Part shown: positions 20,867 through 30,611 of the stretch, piece after piece | How positions within the stretch are numbered: position 1 is the first letter of the stretch | Layout: every line of letters begins with the position of its first letter | NCBI GenBank assembly: GCA_930367205.1 | Contig: OV884009.1 | Location: 102,135,189 to 102,199,188 of the forward strand | Reading direction: 5' to 3' | DNA length: 64,000 nt | From: Acanthosoma haemorrhoidale | Taxonomy: Eukaryota > Arthropoda > Insecta > Hemiptera > Acanthosomatidae | Made by a program: the position numbers and the translations under genes | The notes under the pieces: generated by a model | What the model saw: only the letters and a program-made list of their open reading frames with translations | The model's database searches: none | What the model was told of the DNA's origin: nothing

Positions 20867-21345
20867 GGGATTAAACTATGGGGATCAGCAAAGCCCTTAT
20901 ATATCAAGCGCCTCCAATCCTTTCAATCATCAGTTAATGCACCTATTTATGTCACAAATGAAACCCTCCACAATGACCTTAAAATTCCCATTATCCAAGA
21001 TCACATTTACGCAAACTTCATAAAGTTACACCAGAAAATATTTGACCATCCAAATCCTCTATCAAGATTAATGTCAAGTATCACCCATCCATACAACTCC
21101 CCTAGGAGATTGAAGCGGAAGTGGCCTCGTGATCGTAAATATTTAGTCACTTAGAGTTCTGACACTGGTTAGTTTTCTCCCCTCATAAATGAATGTATAG
21201 TGTTAAAATCGTTTGAATGAAAGAGTAAATGTAAATTTTTAAATGTGGTATGAATGGCATCTTTTGTGAATATGGTACGAATTCAATTTATTGTCACAAC
21301 TATCTGTTGCCATTTTAGGGTAGATTGTAATTTTTATTCAAATAA
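20867..21345 (+). mobile_element. Divergent Jockey-type 3' fragment
   Basis: A 96-codon open stretch (20867-21154) reads GIKLWGSAKPLYIKRLQSF ... PYNSPRRLKRKWPRDRKYL and stops. It aligns along its length with the ORF2 C-terminus of the other Jockey copies (GIELWGTAKKSNIKRIQSF ... KRQWPRDLL) but differs at roughly half the residues, while staying open. A 3' UTR with the family-like ATGGTATGAATG and GTAGATTGTAATTTTTATTC follows. It is a second, older or distinct subfamily, 5'-truncated. Confidence 0.82.
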
Positions 21346-23256
21346 CGATTCAAAAATATATATATTGTTGTGATATTAGATATTGTGGAGTTTGTATATA
21401 ATAAATTTAAATATAAAGATTTAATCCAACTTATCAAGAAGGTGAAAATAAAAACAATTGAGAGTGGAGGAAAAAAACAAAAGGTAGTACAGTTGTTGTT
21501 ATGAAGAGTACTGGTTGTTGTGATGATGAAAACACACACAGCATTATTCACTCTAGTTTTGGAATCAGCCCGTGATACATGTTAGCTGTAAATTGTGTGT
21601 CAGAAAAACTTTAAAAAAAATTTCAGTTAGTGGTATTGGACTTAGCAGAACCAAGAAGAGCCATTGAAAGAAAAGAAAAAGAATTGATTTGGTTTGAAAA
21701 TAATTGATGAGGAAAAAAGAAGAAGTATTTATATTATTATTTATATTGTATTAGAAGAAGTATAAGCCAAAATTGTAAACAAGTATTTATATATAATTAA
21801 TTTAAGTTTTTCTTTTTTGTAATTAAATATAACCTTTTGCCAGAATTATTTTTGTTAATAGAACCTAATAATAAGTAAATAAAATAAATTTAAAGTAAAA
21901 GAATAAAAAAAAAAGAATTACGATATCTTTCAAAGAACGTAATAATATATATATTTATTAGCAAGGATTTATTTCAATTCTGTTCAGGTCACATTGTCTT
22001 TTATGTAAGGCAATTACAATTTTGTATTCGTATTCCGTTTCAGCTATAATTTATATAGATCACAGCGAAGTATTAACAAAGTGCAAAACTGTTGACGAAA
22101 ATCGGTCTGAAAATCTACCTGTCACGTTGATAAAATTAAGAGAAGTTCAGCTCAAAACGTCGTGGAAGAACCAAAGTTATTAACTGCATTTATTCGACTG
22201 ATTCATGGAGACCATTAAATAATTTTGACATAATTTCACTGATAAGCTTATATTCAATGATATCACCTTACCTAGTTTGTTGAAACAATCTCATATCGAA
22301 AATCTTCTATCCTTATTTTGGTTTAAAGTATTTGAGAAACTCATACTAACAAAGTCCATCCCAAATATCTCTAGAAAGTATTCGTTCATTTATTTCCTAC
22401 GTACATATATGTTATGTTATGTGTTTGAAGAAAATATATGTTTAGTCATGATTGATGTCTACATTTTTTAAAAATGTTTTATATAGGAAGCTTAATTGAA
22501 AGTGGGTTATTCTACCAGTCAATGGTAATTCTTGTGAGAAAAATGTATTAAGGAACTGCTATTAGCGTGCGGTTTAATTGGCAATGAAGCGAAGTAGGAT
22601 AATCCTGTTGGTTACTGCAAGTGGTTAAGAGGATAAGTTTCCTTCACCTAGTGTCTTAATAAATTCCTGGCAGATTAATTACGAGGCTCTGGATATTAGC
22701 TACGAACCGGATAATTAAAGGCCAATAAAGGTGAAGCCAATTACCGGCTAACACTTACACAGCTGAGGCCAACTGTCTGCAGTTTTATTGGCGTTTGAGT
22801 CCACCACCTTATATTGTCTCACGCATCCACAAATTAGGTGGACAGAAATAAAATTTTCAAGTGGACTCAAGAATATATTTTCTTATCGAGAGAGAGAAAG
22901 GGTTGTGGAGTAAATATAGTCTCCATTCAACAGCTTGTGTTTCCCTACGGTGGTCTAATGAGCTGCCGAATGTTCTTTGAACAAACGTGCACATGCAGAG
23001 AGATAACGATTTTGTTGTTTCCCATTCGTCATTTTAGTCATCAGTCATCACACAACAGTCCTGTTATCATTTAAGTTTAGGTTTGTGTATATTTGTCCAT
23101 AGAGTTCCAGAGAAATATTATGTTGTGATATGTTTTATTTTTACTCCAAAATATTTAATGTTTAAATGATTTCTTTAATTATCAATATAAATATTCATTA
23201 TGCTCACAAGTATCGAATACCGTGGAATGCCATAATGATTATTTATTTTTCATTTC
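21346..23256. other. AT-rich stretch without recognisable gene
   Basis: Mostly low-complexity A/T sequence. A short peptide near 22322-22360 (FKVFEKLILTK) resembles RT motif 1 of the Jockey elements, which could mean a deeply decayed RT, but the match is too short to annotate. Confidence 0.5.
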
Positions 23257-23705
23257 ATTCCAATCCTTTCAATCGTAAGTCCTGAGAACAATAGTAAATG
23301 CCCCTTATTACGTCGTCAACGAAACCCTTCATAACGATCTTAATATACCTTAAATTCTTGAACTCATCCCTTCCAAGTTTATGAAATTCCATAGTGACCT
23401 ATCCTACCATCCTAATTAATTATAGTAATGTCCGTAGCACAGACATTACACAGCACTACTAATCCCTATAATCCTCCTCGGAGACTAAAGCAGTAGTGGC
23501 CTCGTGACCTGCTATAAATACTTGACAGTGGGAGTCTTGGCAATAGCCAGTTTCTCCAATCAGGTCCTGAACGTCTGTGGCTCTCGCGCTCTTGGTCACC
23601 CTCCACTGGCTGGTATCTGGCGACGCGGCTGACGGAGAAGCGTGGGGGACTTCCCAAGACTCCACTTCCTCTTTCGCATGCGAGGGAGGAGGCAACCATG
23701 TGGAT
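23257..23705 (+). mobile_element. Jockey-family 3' fragment, truncated at both ends
   Basis: Starts in the ORF2 tail (CAATCCTTTCAATCG) and runs through the ORF2 end and the long 3' UTR (CATGTCCT-like site, TCTCGCGCTCTTGGTCA, GCATGCGAGGGAGG), stopping at ACCATGTGGATTT. The terminal ~150 bp and poly-A are missing because mariner sequence begins there. Confidence 0.85.
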
Positions 23706-24674
23706 TTAAATTCTGGGAAGCTGAACTTAAACGTGGTCGTAAGAGGTTGGGAGACGATGAACGTTCGGGACGTCCAAAAACTGCAACTACCGACGAAAAC
23801 ATCGCCAAAGTTCACTAAATGGTGCTAGACGACCGCCAAATTAAAGTGAGAGAGTTAGCAGAGTTTACAAACATGTCAAAAGAACGTGTTTGTCACATAT
23901 TAAATCAACATTTAGAGATGAGAAAGCTATCCGTGCGTGGGGTGCCGTGTTTGCTCACGTTAGACCAAAAACGTGTTCGAATGAACATTTCCAACGCTCT
24001 GTTGGCGCAGTTTAGGCGCAATAAAGCCGAGTTTTGGCGCCGATTAATTACTGTGGGTGAAACTTAGATACACCATTATACGCCCGAAACAAAAATACAG
24101 TCCAAACAGTGGACTGCGAAGGGGGAACCGGCTCCAATAAAAGCAAAAACTGTTTTTTTCGGCTGGGAAAATGATGGCGACTGTTTTTTGGGATAGTCAT
24201 GGAGTTATTTTAATCGATTATCTTCAAAAAGGAAAAACCATTACAGGAGCATACTATGCATCATTACTTGACAAGCTGACGGTAGAACTTGCAGAAAAAT
24301 AAAATCCTGTTTCGCCAAGACAACGCACCGTCTCACACCGCAGCGGTTGCCATGGCGAAAATCCATTAATTACGGTTTGAACTGCTTGACCATCCGCCTT
24401 ACTCACCAGATCTAGCCCCAAGCGACTTCTTTTTGTTCCCTCATCTAATAATTGCGCTCGGAGGAGATTTTCGTTAAATGAAGAGGCAATCACCTTCGTG
24501 AACGATTATTTTGCAGAGAAAAACGTCGAGTACTATTTGGACGGGTTACAGAGATGGGATCATCGCTGGGAGAAGTGTGTAGAGTTACAAGGAGAGTACG
24601 TTGAAAAATCAAAAAAAAAATCTGAAAAACGTCTTGTATCTTTGTTAGGTCGGAAACGTTTCAGACCACCCTCG
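23706..24674 (+). pseudogene. Dead mariner transposase with 3' terminal repeat
   Basis: Mariner elements move by DD34D cut-and-paste at TA sites. Readable pieces in order: FWEAELKRGRKRLGDDERSG, an open segment 23819-24067 (DRQIKVRELAEF, SKERVCHILNQHL, LLTLDQKRVRMN), VGET-stop-IHHYTPETK, KQWTAKGEPAP, FWDSHGVILIDY, LFRQDNAPSHT-like, YSPDLAPSDFFLF, then NDYFAEKN...GLQRWDHRWEKCVEL. The first catalytic Asp (normally in VDETW) is Gly, and the following Trp codon is TAG; further frameshifts break the rest. The 3' end is a TIR-like GTCTGAAACGTTTCCGACC on the minus strand ending CGAGGGTGG, with TA at 24675-24676. The 5' part and 5' TIR are missing. Confidence 0.88.
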
Positions 24675-24676
24675 TA

Positions 24677-25600
24677 CAGCGGTCTGCCAATTATTCGAGT
24701 AGCGTGCGGAGTGCAGTGCCTGGTGGATACTGGGAGTACCAACACGAAAATGTGTCGGGAGACCCTGGAGAGGATGTGTGTGGGAGTGAGGATACCCCAA
24801 ATACAGGTATTTTCTTGCAGCTTGGTTACCCTGGGGGGGGGGCTGTAAAGTAGAAGGGGAAACGGTAATAGGTCTAGAAAGATATAGGTTAGACATTCGT
24901 ATAGGAGGGAAGAGATATAGGTGCTCGAAACGAGGGAATGTCATCGGGAAAGTCGGCGGAGCGTGGATAGGAGGAATGAATGAGAAAACACTCGACGAAA
25001 AATACCCCATTCCTCGATTCGAGGACATTCTCAACCGACTAAGTGGAGCAACTATATTCAGCACACTCGGTCTAAAGGCGGGATATCTTCAAATACGGAT
25101 GCATCATAAAGATCAGCACAAGACGGCATTCACATTTGAACGCGGGCACTACGAGTTCCCCAGAATGCCTTTCGGGCTAAAAAATGTGCCGATAACTTTC
25201 CAAAGATTAATGGACGAACTCTTGAGAGGCATCGAGGAATCGTACTGCCAGATATATATGGACGATCTCCTAGTTTTCAGCCGAACCAAGGCAGAACATT
25301 AAAAGCACTTGAGACAGGTGTTCCAAAGGATTAGGAAATTCGAGCTGAAATTATCGGCGGAAAAATCGCTTGTTGACCAAGCACAAGTGAGATTTTTGGG
25401 CCATATCATCTCAAGAGAGGGAGTGCAACACAATCCATTGGGGTCCAAACGGACCATCGACCCCTACAATGGGTGGGGAAGCTGAAGGAGCCGTTGGCGC
25501 GCATAACCCGATGGAAGGAATTCCTAATCCAGTATACGATGGATATCGTATACAAGCCCAGGGTGAGAGAATGTGGTAGTGGATTGGCTGTCGCGTGCAA
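24677..25600 (+). pseudogene. Gypsy pol: protease, RT and RNase H remnant
   Basis: The aspartic protease motif CLVDTGST is at about 24718. RT (24976-25302) has YPIPRFEDILNRL, FSTLGLKAGYLQI, YEFPRMPFGLKN and IYMDDLLVFS. Motif A normally reads TLDLK; the catalytic Asp is Gly here, so the enzyme is dead even where the frame is open. A TAA follows at about 25302, after which thumb text continues (HLRQVFQRIRKFELKL, VRFLGHIISREG). RNase H is reduced to its end (EPLARITRWKEFLIQYTMD, IVYKP), so an internal deletion lies near 25430-25470. Protease and RT are also abnormally close. It is inactive. Confidence 0.87.
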
Positions 25601-25849
25601 TCGTCGTCAATGCCATCGAACAAGACCCGGCTGGACCATCGCAAGATATCAGGCAATTCCTCCAGGAATGGTCACCCGGTGAAGAATGAGCACGAGACCT
25701 GTCCGAGGAGACCGATACAGAAGACGTCACGGGATACGGCAGCTCAGCAGAAGATCGGCCGTCGGATATCGAAGACATCGAGGACATAATTAATGATAAG
25801 AAGCGCCAAATTATTGCGCAAAGACGTCAGGACTGCTTAAGACCGAGTA

Positions 25850-27027
25850 TGGTAAGTACGGCCGTTGTAAAATCGCGAAGATATGGTCCTCGCAGGAATT
25901 TCAAACGACATGATCTGTCGAGCCCTGAAAGATGCGTCCGGGGTCGACCGCACGTTCATTCGGTGTATCCTGCAGGTGGAAACCGTCAGGGAAGAAGAGC
26001 GTCAACGGGAGGTTACCCTTGCCTTTCACCAGGGTAAAACGAACCACCGCGAGATCGAAGCAGCCCTGCAGGCCCTCAAGCGCAGATATTTTTGGTGGGG
26101 CATGAAGAACACAATCGCGAGCGTTATTGGCGCCTGTGAAACATGCCTCGCTACAAAATATGAACGACATCCGCCTAGAGCAATGCAAGACATGACCCCG
26201 ACATCAGACCGACCACTTCAAGATCTACAAGTGGATACATTTCCCTGGAGGGGGTACAAGTGGCTAACCGTCATAGACCGGTTTAGCAAAATGGCAATGG
26301 CTAAAGTTATAGCAGACCGTTCGGCGAAAACGGTTGTGAAGGCATTACGCACATGGTGCAATTCTATGGCGTTCCAGAAAGTATCGCTTCCAACGGAGGA
26401 CGGGAGTTTGATAATGCCGAGATGAAGGCCGAGGCGGTGGCTTTAGAGATACGTTGGAAACACCCCAGGACACCCGAAGAGTCGGAGGGGCATAGAAAGG
26501 CTACTTAGTACGCTCAGTGACCACCTGCGTATTTACCACGGGTAAAAACGGATAGAACCGGGAGCGGCGATGGAGAAGGCCGTCATCGCATACAACCACT
26601 CGGTACATTCCGCCACGGGGTTCTCCCCGGTCGAGACGCTTTTCGGACTCAGAGGATATCGGAGAAATGACAGGGCACACTAGTAGATGACGACATGGCA
26701 GCGTGCGTTGTCAACAAACAACGTATCGCACTGGGGAAGCAGTGGGTGACTGTACGGAGCTAACATGAAGAGAAGAAACGCCGGCGGGTGGCGCGAGACA
26801 ACCTCCAGGTCCGCGATATCGCGGGGAAACTCAAAATCGGCGCAGTCATATATCGCCGAAAGAGTTCTAACAGATGGAAAGAATTAGCACGACACGAGGG
26901 GCCTCTCCGGGTGATCGCCCTCCGCGAACATAATGTAGTCACCATCGAAGGCATCACACCACTGTTAAAACGAAGAACGGTGCATTTGCAGCAGCTGAAA
27001 TTTCTAGCGGCGGAATCAAAGTTTTAA
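25850..27027 (+). pseudogene. Gypsy integrase remnant of copy 1
   Basis: The open segment 25883-26425 has the HHCC zinc-binding module (FHQGKTNH ... CETC) and the first catalytic Asp (LQVDTFPW). A frameshift follows; in the next frame the second catalytic residue is Asn (SNGGREF instead of SDGGREF) and the Glu is kept (RGIERLLSTLSDH). The C-terminal domain is readable at 26788-27027 (KIGAVIYRRKSSNRWKEL, EGPLRVI, KRRTVHLQQLKF). Compared with the open integrase of copy 2 it is clearly homologous and collinear but inactive. Confidence 0.87.
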
Positions 27028-27224
27028 TTTTGACAGTAGTGTCGTTTTTTGTTTTGTTTTTTCTCTTTGTGTTCGTATCATAATTCTTCTGTGTACAATT
27101 GAAGAACGTTTTTGTTTTGCGTCTCTTTATCTTATCAGTGACCGAATTCATTTCTTTTGTAAATTTTTTATTTATTTTTTATATGTATAAGTTTACGGGG
27201 AATGTCCGTAAACTGGTAGGGGGG

Positions 27225-27405
27225 TTTTATGGCTAGTAGCAAGACATTGTTAAGCCTAATACTACAGGGCCTAATCTAAACAAAGCCTGGGTATTGATAG
27301 AGGATGAGGACAGAATAAAGCCAGTTAACAATCGAACCTGTGTGCATTATTATCATCCATATTCTATATTTTTCTTTGATAGTCTACAGCCGGGAGACGA
27401 TAACT
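27225..27405 (+). repeat. 3' LTR of Gypsy copy 1 (181 bp)
   Basis: Starts directly after the polypurine tract GGTAGGGGGG and ends GATAACT, followed by TATA (27406-27409) and the (TA)n tract. It contains AATAAAG as a poly-A signal. The first bases (TTTTATGG) do not match the AGTTAA start of the other LTRs and are probably decayed or subfamily specific. Confidence 0.75.
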
Positions 27406-27408
27406 TAT

Positions 27409-27409
<1 letters not shown>

Positions 27410-27469
<60 letters not shown>
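27410..27469. repeat. (TA)n microsatellite, target of LTR insertions
   Basis: A CACA-started run of alternating TA, about 55 bp. The 5' LTR of Gypsy copy 2 starts directly at its right edge. The tract continues beyond that element at 30396-30421, showing that the element split it. Confidence 0.95.
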
Positions 27470-27471
<2 letters not shown>

Positions 27472-27654
27472 TTAAGGTTTGGACGTCGTAGGCAGCCAGC
27501 CTAATCCTTAAGTCATCGGGATGTAAACATCCCGAATGTATTTAGAGAGGCTTTAAAAGGCTCAAATAAAAACAGTCTTGTGACAACTCTCGTTCAGTAA
27601 CTACATTCAACCTCTTTCCTTTTTCTTCTCGTTTTTCGTTGACGATCGTTAACT
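27470..27654 (+). repeat. 5' LTR of Gypsy copy 2 (185 bp)
   Basis: Ends are AGTTAA/TTAACT inverted. It contains AAATAAAAACAG as a likely poly-A signal and a small inverted repeat CGGGATGTAAACATCCCG. The last T is shared with the primer binding site. It differs from the 3' LTR at AAGGTTTGG (AAGGTTCGG) and CTCGTTTTTCG (CTCGCTTTTCG). Confidence 0.93.
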
Positions 27655-27671
27655 GGTGCCGAAACCCGGGA
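27654..27671 (+). promoter_or_regulatory. Primer binding site complementary to tRNA-Phe
   Basis: TGGTGCCGAAACCCGGGA is the exact 18-nt complement of the 3' end of the standard animal tRNA-Phe (…TCCCGGGTTTCGGCACCA). It starts at the last base of the LTR. Complementarity stops after 18 nt. Minus-strand DNA synthesis would start here. Confidence 0.88.
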
Positions 27672-27761
27672 GCGGAGTGGGTTCGAGTCATTAACGTGCG
27701 AGTTGGCTTTTGTTTTTTTTTCCTTCTCATTCACTTTCGTGTGATTTAATTAAAGTAGGTA

Positions 27762-28590
27762 ATGGTGGAATTGCGGCCGGCAGCGTTTGAAGTTCCACAG
27801 TTACCTAAAGAAACCATGGCTGAAGCCCATGCGAACTCACTGGCATGGATGAAGGTGCGGGCAGTGACGTCACAGGACATGAGGAAAATGATCTCAGACC
27901 TCGAAAAATTTTCTGGGGAAATAGGTGAGTTAAATCATTTTCTCAAAGGTGGAGATAGGATTATGCAGAGGATACAAGCCAAGATGGACGAAGGGTTACT
28001 CGACCCAGGTGACGCTAGGTCAATAAAGGCAGACCTGGTGTGCAGGGTGAAAAGGAAGGTGCTGAACGGACGAGGAAACCCCATGGGAGATAGTAAAGAC
28101 GAGACTGAAAAAAGCATATGGGGGAGGATGATGGACCCCAGAGGAGGATATATTCCAAATGTTTCGAGAAATGAAATCTCCGAGACAGAATAGTGGACAG
28201 TATGCTGCAGTCCTGGTTGTCCGCTACAATAAAATAAATGAGAAAATGAGGGAGACAGCTAGCGTCGATGAAGTGGAGGGCAGGATGGGATTCCTGTCTA
28301 CAATCTTAAAGGTACAATTAGCGAAGGAGACGGGAAGGAAGGAAGGGTTCCCTAATGAGCGATCGTTCCTCGAATGCGCCCAGGCGATGATAGATGCTAG
28401 CGCAAGGGAAGAAGAAGTAAAAATGAACGAAGATGACAACGATTGGAGCCAGATCCCATATAGGAGAAACAGGATCCACCATCAGACGAGTCTAAAGGGG
28501 AGAGACCGCGTGATATGGAGACGACGGATGAAATCATCAATGATAAGCGGAGGCAGATCGTTTGGAAAACTCAAACATCGGGTACTCTGA
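27762..28590 (+). pseudogene. Gypsy copy 2 gag, frameshifted
   Basis: The first frame (27762-28193, MVELRPAAFEVPQLPKETM...) includes LNHFLKGGDRIMQRI, which resembles the capsid N-terminal part of Gypsy gag proteins. Matching coding character then moves to a second frame (28159-28590, RYNKINEKMRETASV, ERSFLECAQAMIDAS). I see one frameshift between about 28150 and 28193. No CCHC nucleocapsid knuckle was seen; the C-terminal part may be lost with the deleted PR-RT segment. Structural assembly would be its role. Gag assignment is by position and weak motif similarity. Confidence 0.7.
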
Positions 28591-29867
28591 AAATACTCCA
28601 TAGTACGTATGGCAGGAGTCAGATCGCGACGATTTGGTCACCACCGGGAGTTCGAGGAGATCAAATTTGTCAGGCTCTCAAGGACGTGTCCAAACCCGGC
28701 AAAACACACCATTTATTCGTGGGCAACGCGACTGTGTGGGACAAAATTAAAAAGCTGTGGCAGAAAGAGCTGTTGGGGGTGGGTCGCTCGTTCATTCGGT
28801 GTCTTTCCGTGGTCCAAACCCTGCGGGACGAGGAGCAGCAACGCGAGGTAACACTGGCGTATCACCAAGGAAAAACCAACCACCGCGGTGGGCAGGAGAC
28901 GGCACAAGCACTACGAAGGCGCTATTTTTGGTGGGGGATGCAGCGGACTATTCAGGAGGTAATCGGAGCATGCGAAGTTTGTCAGAAGACGAAATATGAT
29001 AGACATCCCCCGCAGGGACTCCAGGAGGAATCACCCACGGCAGAAGCACCATTGACGGAGATTCAAGTGGACACCTTCACGTGGCGGGGTTTTAAGTGGG
29101 TCACTATCATCGACCCATTTAGCAAAGTGGCTATGGCCTACGCGGTGGGGGACAAGTCATCAGATTCCATATTACAAGCCCTCAACACATGGTTTCAATT
29201 CTACGGCATACCAGAGAGGATCTCGTCGGACGGGGGACGGGAGTTTGACAATGCAACCGTGAGAGCGGAAATGCAAAAACGGGATGTGGCATGGCATTTT
29301 AATACCCCCGGGCATCCCAAGAGCAGGGGAACCATCGAAAGGTTACACAGCACCCTCAGCGACCACTTACGCGTGTACCAGGTGGATAAAGGCCTGTCGG
29401 CGAACGTAGCGATGCCAATGGCGGTGGCGGCATACAACCACTCGATACATGCCACGACGGGGTTAGCACCCTTCGAAATTTTGTTCGGATTACGAGTGAG
29501 ACCGAGGAACTGGCCAGAGACGGTGGCGGATGAGGGAATGGTGGCACAGCTCCATAACACCGACATGCAGCTCGGAAAGATGTGGTACAGAGTACGCGAT
29601 AAGATTATGCGCGAAAAATCCAAGCGCGTGGCACGGGCAAATTTGAAGGTGCGGGATCGCATAGGAGCAATATCGATTGGGACCGTTGTGTACAGAAAAG
29701 TCGTGTCAAATCGTAGTAAGGAACTTGTTCGGTATGAGGGGCCCTTTAAGGTCATCATAATTCGGGAACATAATCTCGTGACCATCGAGAGTATGACCAC
29801 CCCAAGGAAGAGGCGAACCGTTCACATTGAACAGTTGAAACTCCCAACACAGGGGGGAGGGTGTTGA
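28515..29867 (+). CDS. Gypsy copy 2 integrase, open frame (450 aa)
   Basis: Integrase inserts the cDNA copy into the genome. The zinc-binding HHCC is H117, H123, C153, C156 (YHQGKTNH ... CEVC). The catalytic core has D186 (IQVDTFTW), D239 (SSDGGREFDN) and E275 (GTIERLHST), with exactly 35 residues between D239 and E275, so D,D35E is complete. A C-terminal GPF/Y-type module (LVRYEGPFKVIIIREH, KRRTVHIEQLKL) closes the protein. The first ~50 residues of the open frame are probably pol linker, and the listed start is not a natural one; in an intact element this would be the end of a polyprotein. The frame is open although RT upstream is deleted. Between its stop and the polypurine tract no env-like ORF exists. 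Confidence 0.9.
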   Translation: METTDEIINDKRRQIVWKTQTSGTLKILHSTYGRSQIATIWSPPGVRGDQICQALKDVSKPGKTHHLFVGNATVWDKIKKLWQKELLGVGRSFIRCLSVVQTLRDEEQQREVTLAYHQGKTNHRGGQETAQALRRRYFWWGMQRTIQEVIGACEVCQKTKYDRHPPQGLQEESPTAEAPLTEIQVDTFTWRGFKWVTIIDPFSKVAMAYAVGDKSSDSILQALNTWFQFYGIPERISSDGGREFDNATVRAEMQKRDVAWHFNTPGHPKSRGTIERLHSTLSDHLRVYQVDKGLSANVAMPMAVAAYNHSIHATTGLAPFEILFGLRVRPRNWPETVADEGMVAQLHNTDMQLGKMWYRVRDKIMREKSKRVARANLKVRDRIGAISIGTVVYRKVVSNRSKELVRYEGPFKVIIIREHNLVTIESMTTPRKRRTVHIEQLKLPTQGGGC

Positions 29868-30210
29868 ATGTGCGTAAGATGGTGTGCCCTCGATCCAATA
29901 CGGAGCAACTGATCCGGAATCATATACTTCACATGTGGTGCTCAGAGAGAGTTTTTGTTTTCATTATTTATATTGCGGATGTTCCATTTTTTTTTTACCT
30001 GGCAGCCACCGGGTCCAGGGCGAATGTATTATTTTTTGTTATTACTATTTTTGTTTTATTTCTGTATTATCTCTTTTCTTTGTGTCCTGTTTTTTTGTGT
30101 GGACTATGAATATATTAGACCGTAAACGTGATGTAAGGGATTACAGGCTGTGTGCTGCGTGCGGCGGACCTTGGAGTTTACGAAGAGATATGCGTAAACT
30201 GGCAGGGGGG
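29868..30210 (+). promoter_or_regulatory. Gypsy copy 2 3' noncoding region with polypurine tract
   Basis: T-rich noncoding sequence ending in the polypurine tract GGCAGGGGGG (30201-30210), directly against the 3' LTR. A similar AAACTGG(T/C)AGGGGGG is found in copy 1 (27211-27224), so the tract is conserved between the two subfamilies. Confidence 0.85.
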
Positions 30211-30395
30211 AGTTAAGGTTCGGACGTCGTAGGCAGCCAGCCTAATCCTTAAGTCATCGGGATGTAAACATCCCGAATGTATTTAGAGAGGCTTTAAAAG
30301 GCTCAAATAAAAACAGTCTTGTGACAACTCTCGTTCAGTAACTACATTCAACCTCTTTCCTTTTTCTTCTCGCTTTTCGTTGACGATCGTTAACT
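30211..30395 (+). repeat. 3' LTR of Gypsy copy 2 (185 bp)
   Basis: Same length and ends as the 5' LTR, with two visible differences. It is followed by TATA and the rest of the (TA)n tract (30396-30421). Confidence 0.93.
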
Positions 30396-30421
30396 TATAT
30401 ATATATATATATATATATATA

Positions 30422-30607
30422 AGTTAATCGCCGGCGGTTAAGATAGACAAAAAGATAGTAACGAAAGAGGGAAATGCACCGACACACTCTGACTCCAGTA
30501 AAAGACTGCTTTATTGTGGAAGATAATGCGACATACATAGGATCATGGGTTGTTTGCATTCCATGATCGTATTAGTATTCGACATAGTCAGGCCTCTGGC
30601 TTTAACT
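30422..30607 (-). mobile_element. Solo LTR of a third Gypsy-type subfamily (186 bp)
   Basis: Plus-strand ends are AGTTAATCG and GCTTTAACT, again AGTTAA/TTAACT. TATA lies on both sides (30418-30421 and 30608-30611). On the minus strand it contains ACAATAAAGCAG, a poly-A signal at the same relative place as in the other LTRs, so it is oriented minus. Its body does not match the 185-bp or 181-bp LTRs. No internal region remains, as expected after LTR-LTR recombination. Confidence 0.75.
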
Positions 30608-30611
30608 TATA

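Larger units (their letters stand above)
24677..27405 (+). mobile_element. Gypsy-superfamily LTR retrotransposon copy 1, decayed, 5' end missing
   Basis: Retropepsin, RT, a scrap of RNase H, integrase, polypurine tract (GGTAGGGGGG, 27215-27224) and 3' LTR are collinear on the plus strand in the Gypsy order (integrase last). No gag or 5' LTR is present; the left edge abuts the mariner TIR. Stops and frameshifts are many. It is related to, but not the same subfamily as, the element at 27.5-30.4 kb. Confidence 0.87.
27470..30395 (+). mobile_element. Gypsy-type LTR element copy 2 with near-identical LTRs, lacking PR/RT/RNase H
   Basis: Two 185-bp LTRs (27470-27654 and 30211-30395) differ at two sites that I can see. 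They start AGTTAAGG and end GTTAACT, the start/end style of the 17.6/297/gypsy group rather than TG...CA. Inside are a tRNA-Phe primer site, gag, integrase and a polypurine tract. TATA flanks both ends within a TA tract, a 4-bp target duplication that cannot be separated from the repeat itself. Only ~2.55 kb lies between the LTRs and no protease, RT or RNase H is present, so the element could move only in trans. Confidence 0.92.

Noticed and set aside
22277..22471. Peptide FKVFEKLILTK resembling RT motif 1
   Set aside because: Eleven residues in an otherwise unmatched AT-rich ORF are too few to call an element.
28609..29000. Alternative-frame and minus-strand ORFs across the Gypsy integrase (including a 199-codon minus ORF at 29201-29800)
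   Set aside because: They are shadows of the integrase frame, which carries the complete HHCC and D,D35E motifs.
29868..30200. Possible env gene between Gypsy integrase and 3' LTR
   Set aside because: Only ~340 bp are available, no signal peptide, fusion peptide or transmembrane gene structure is present, and the ORFs are T-run artefacts. The element is a retrotransposon without env.
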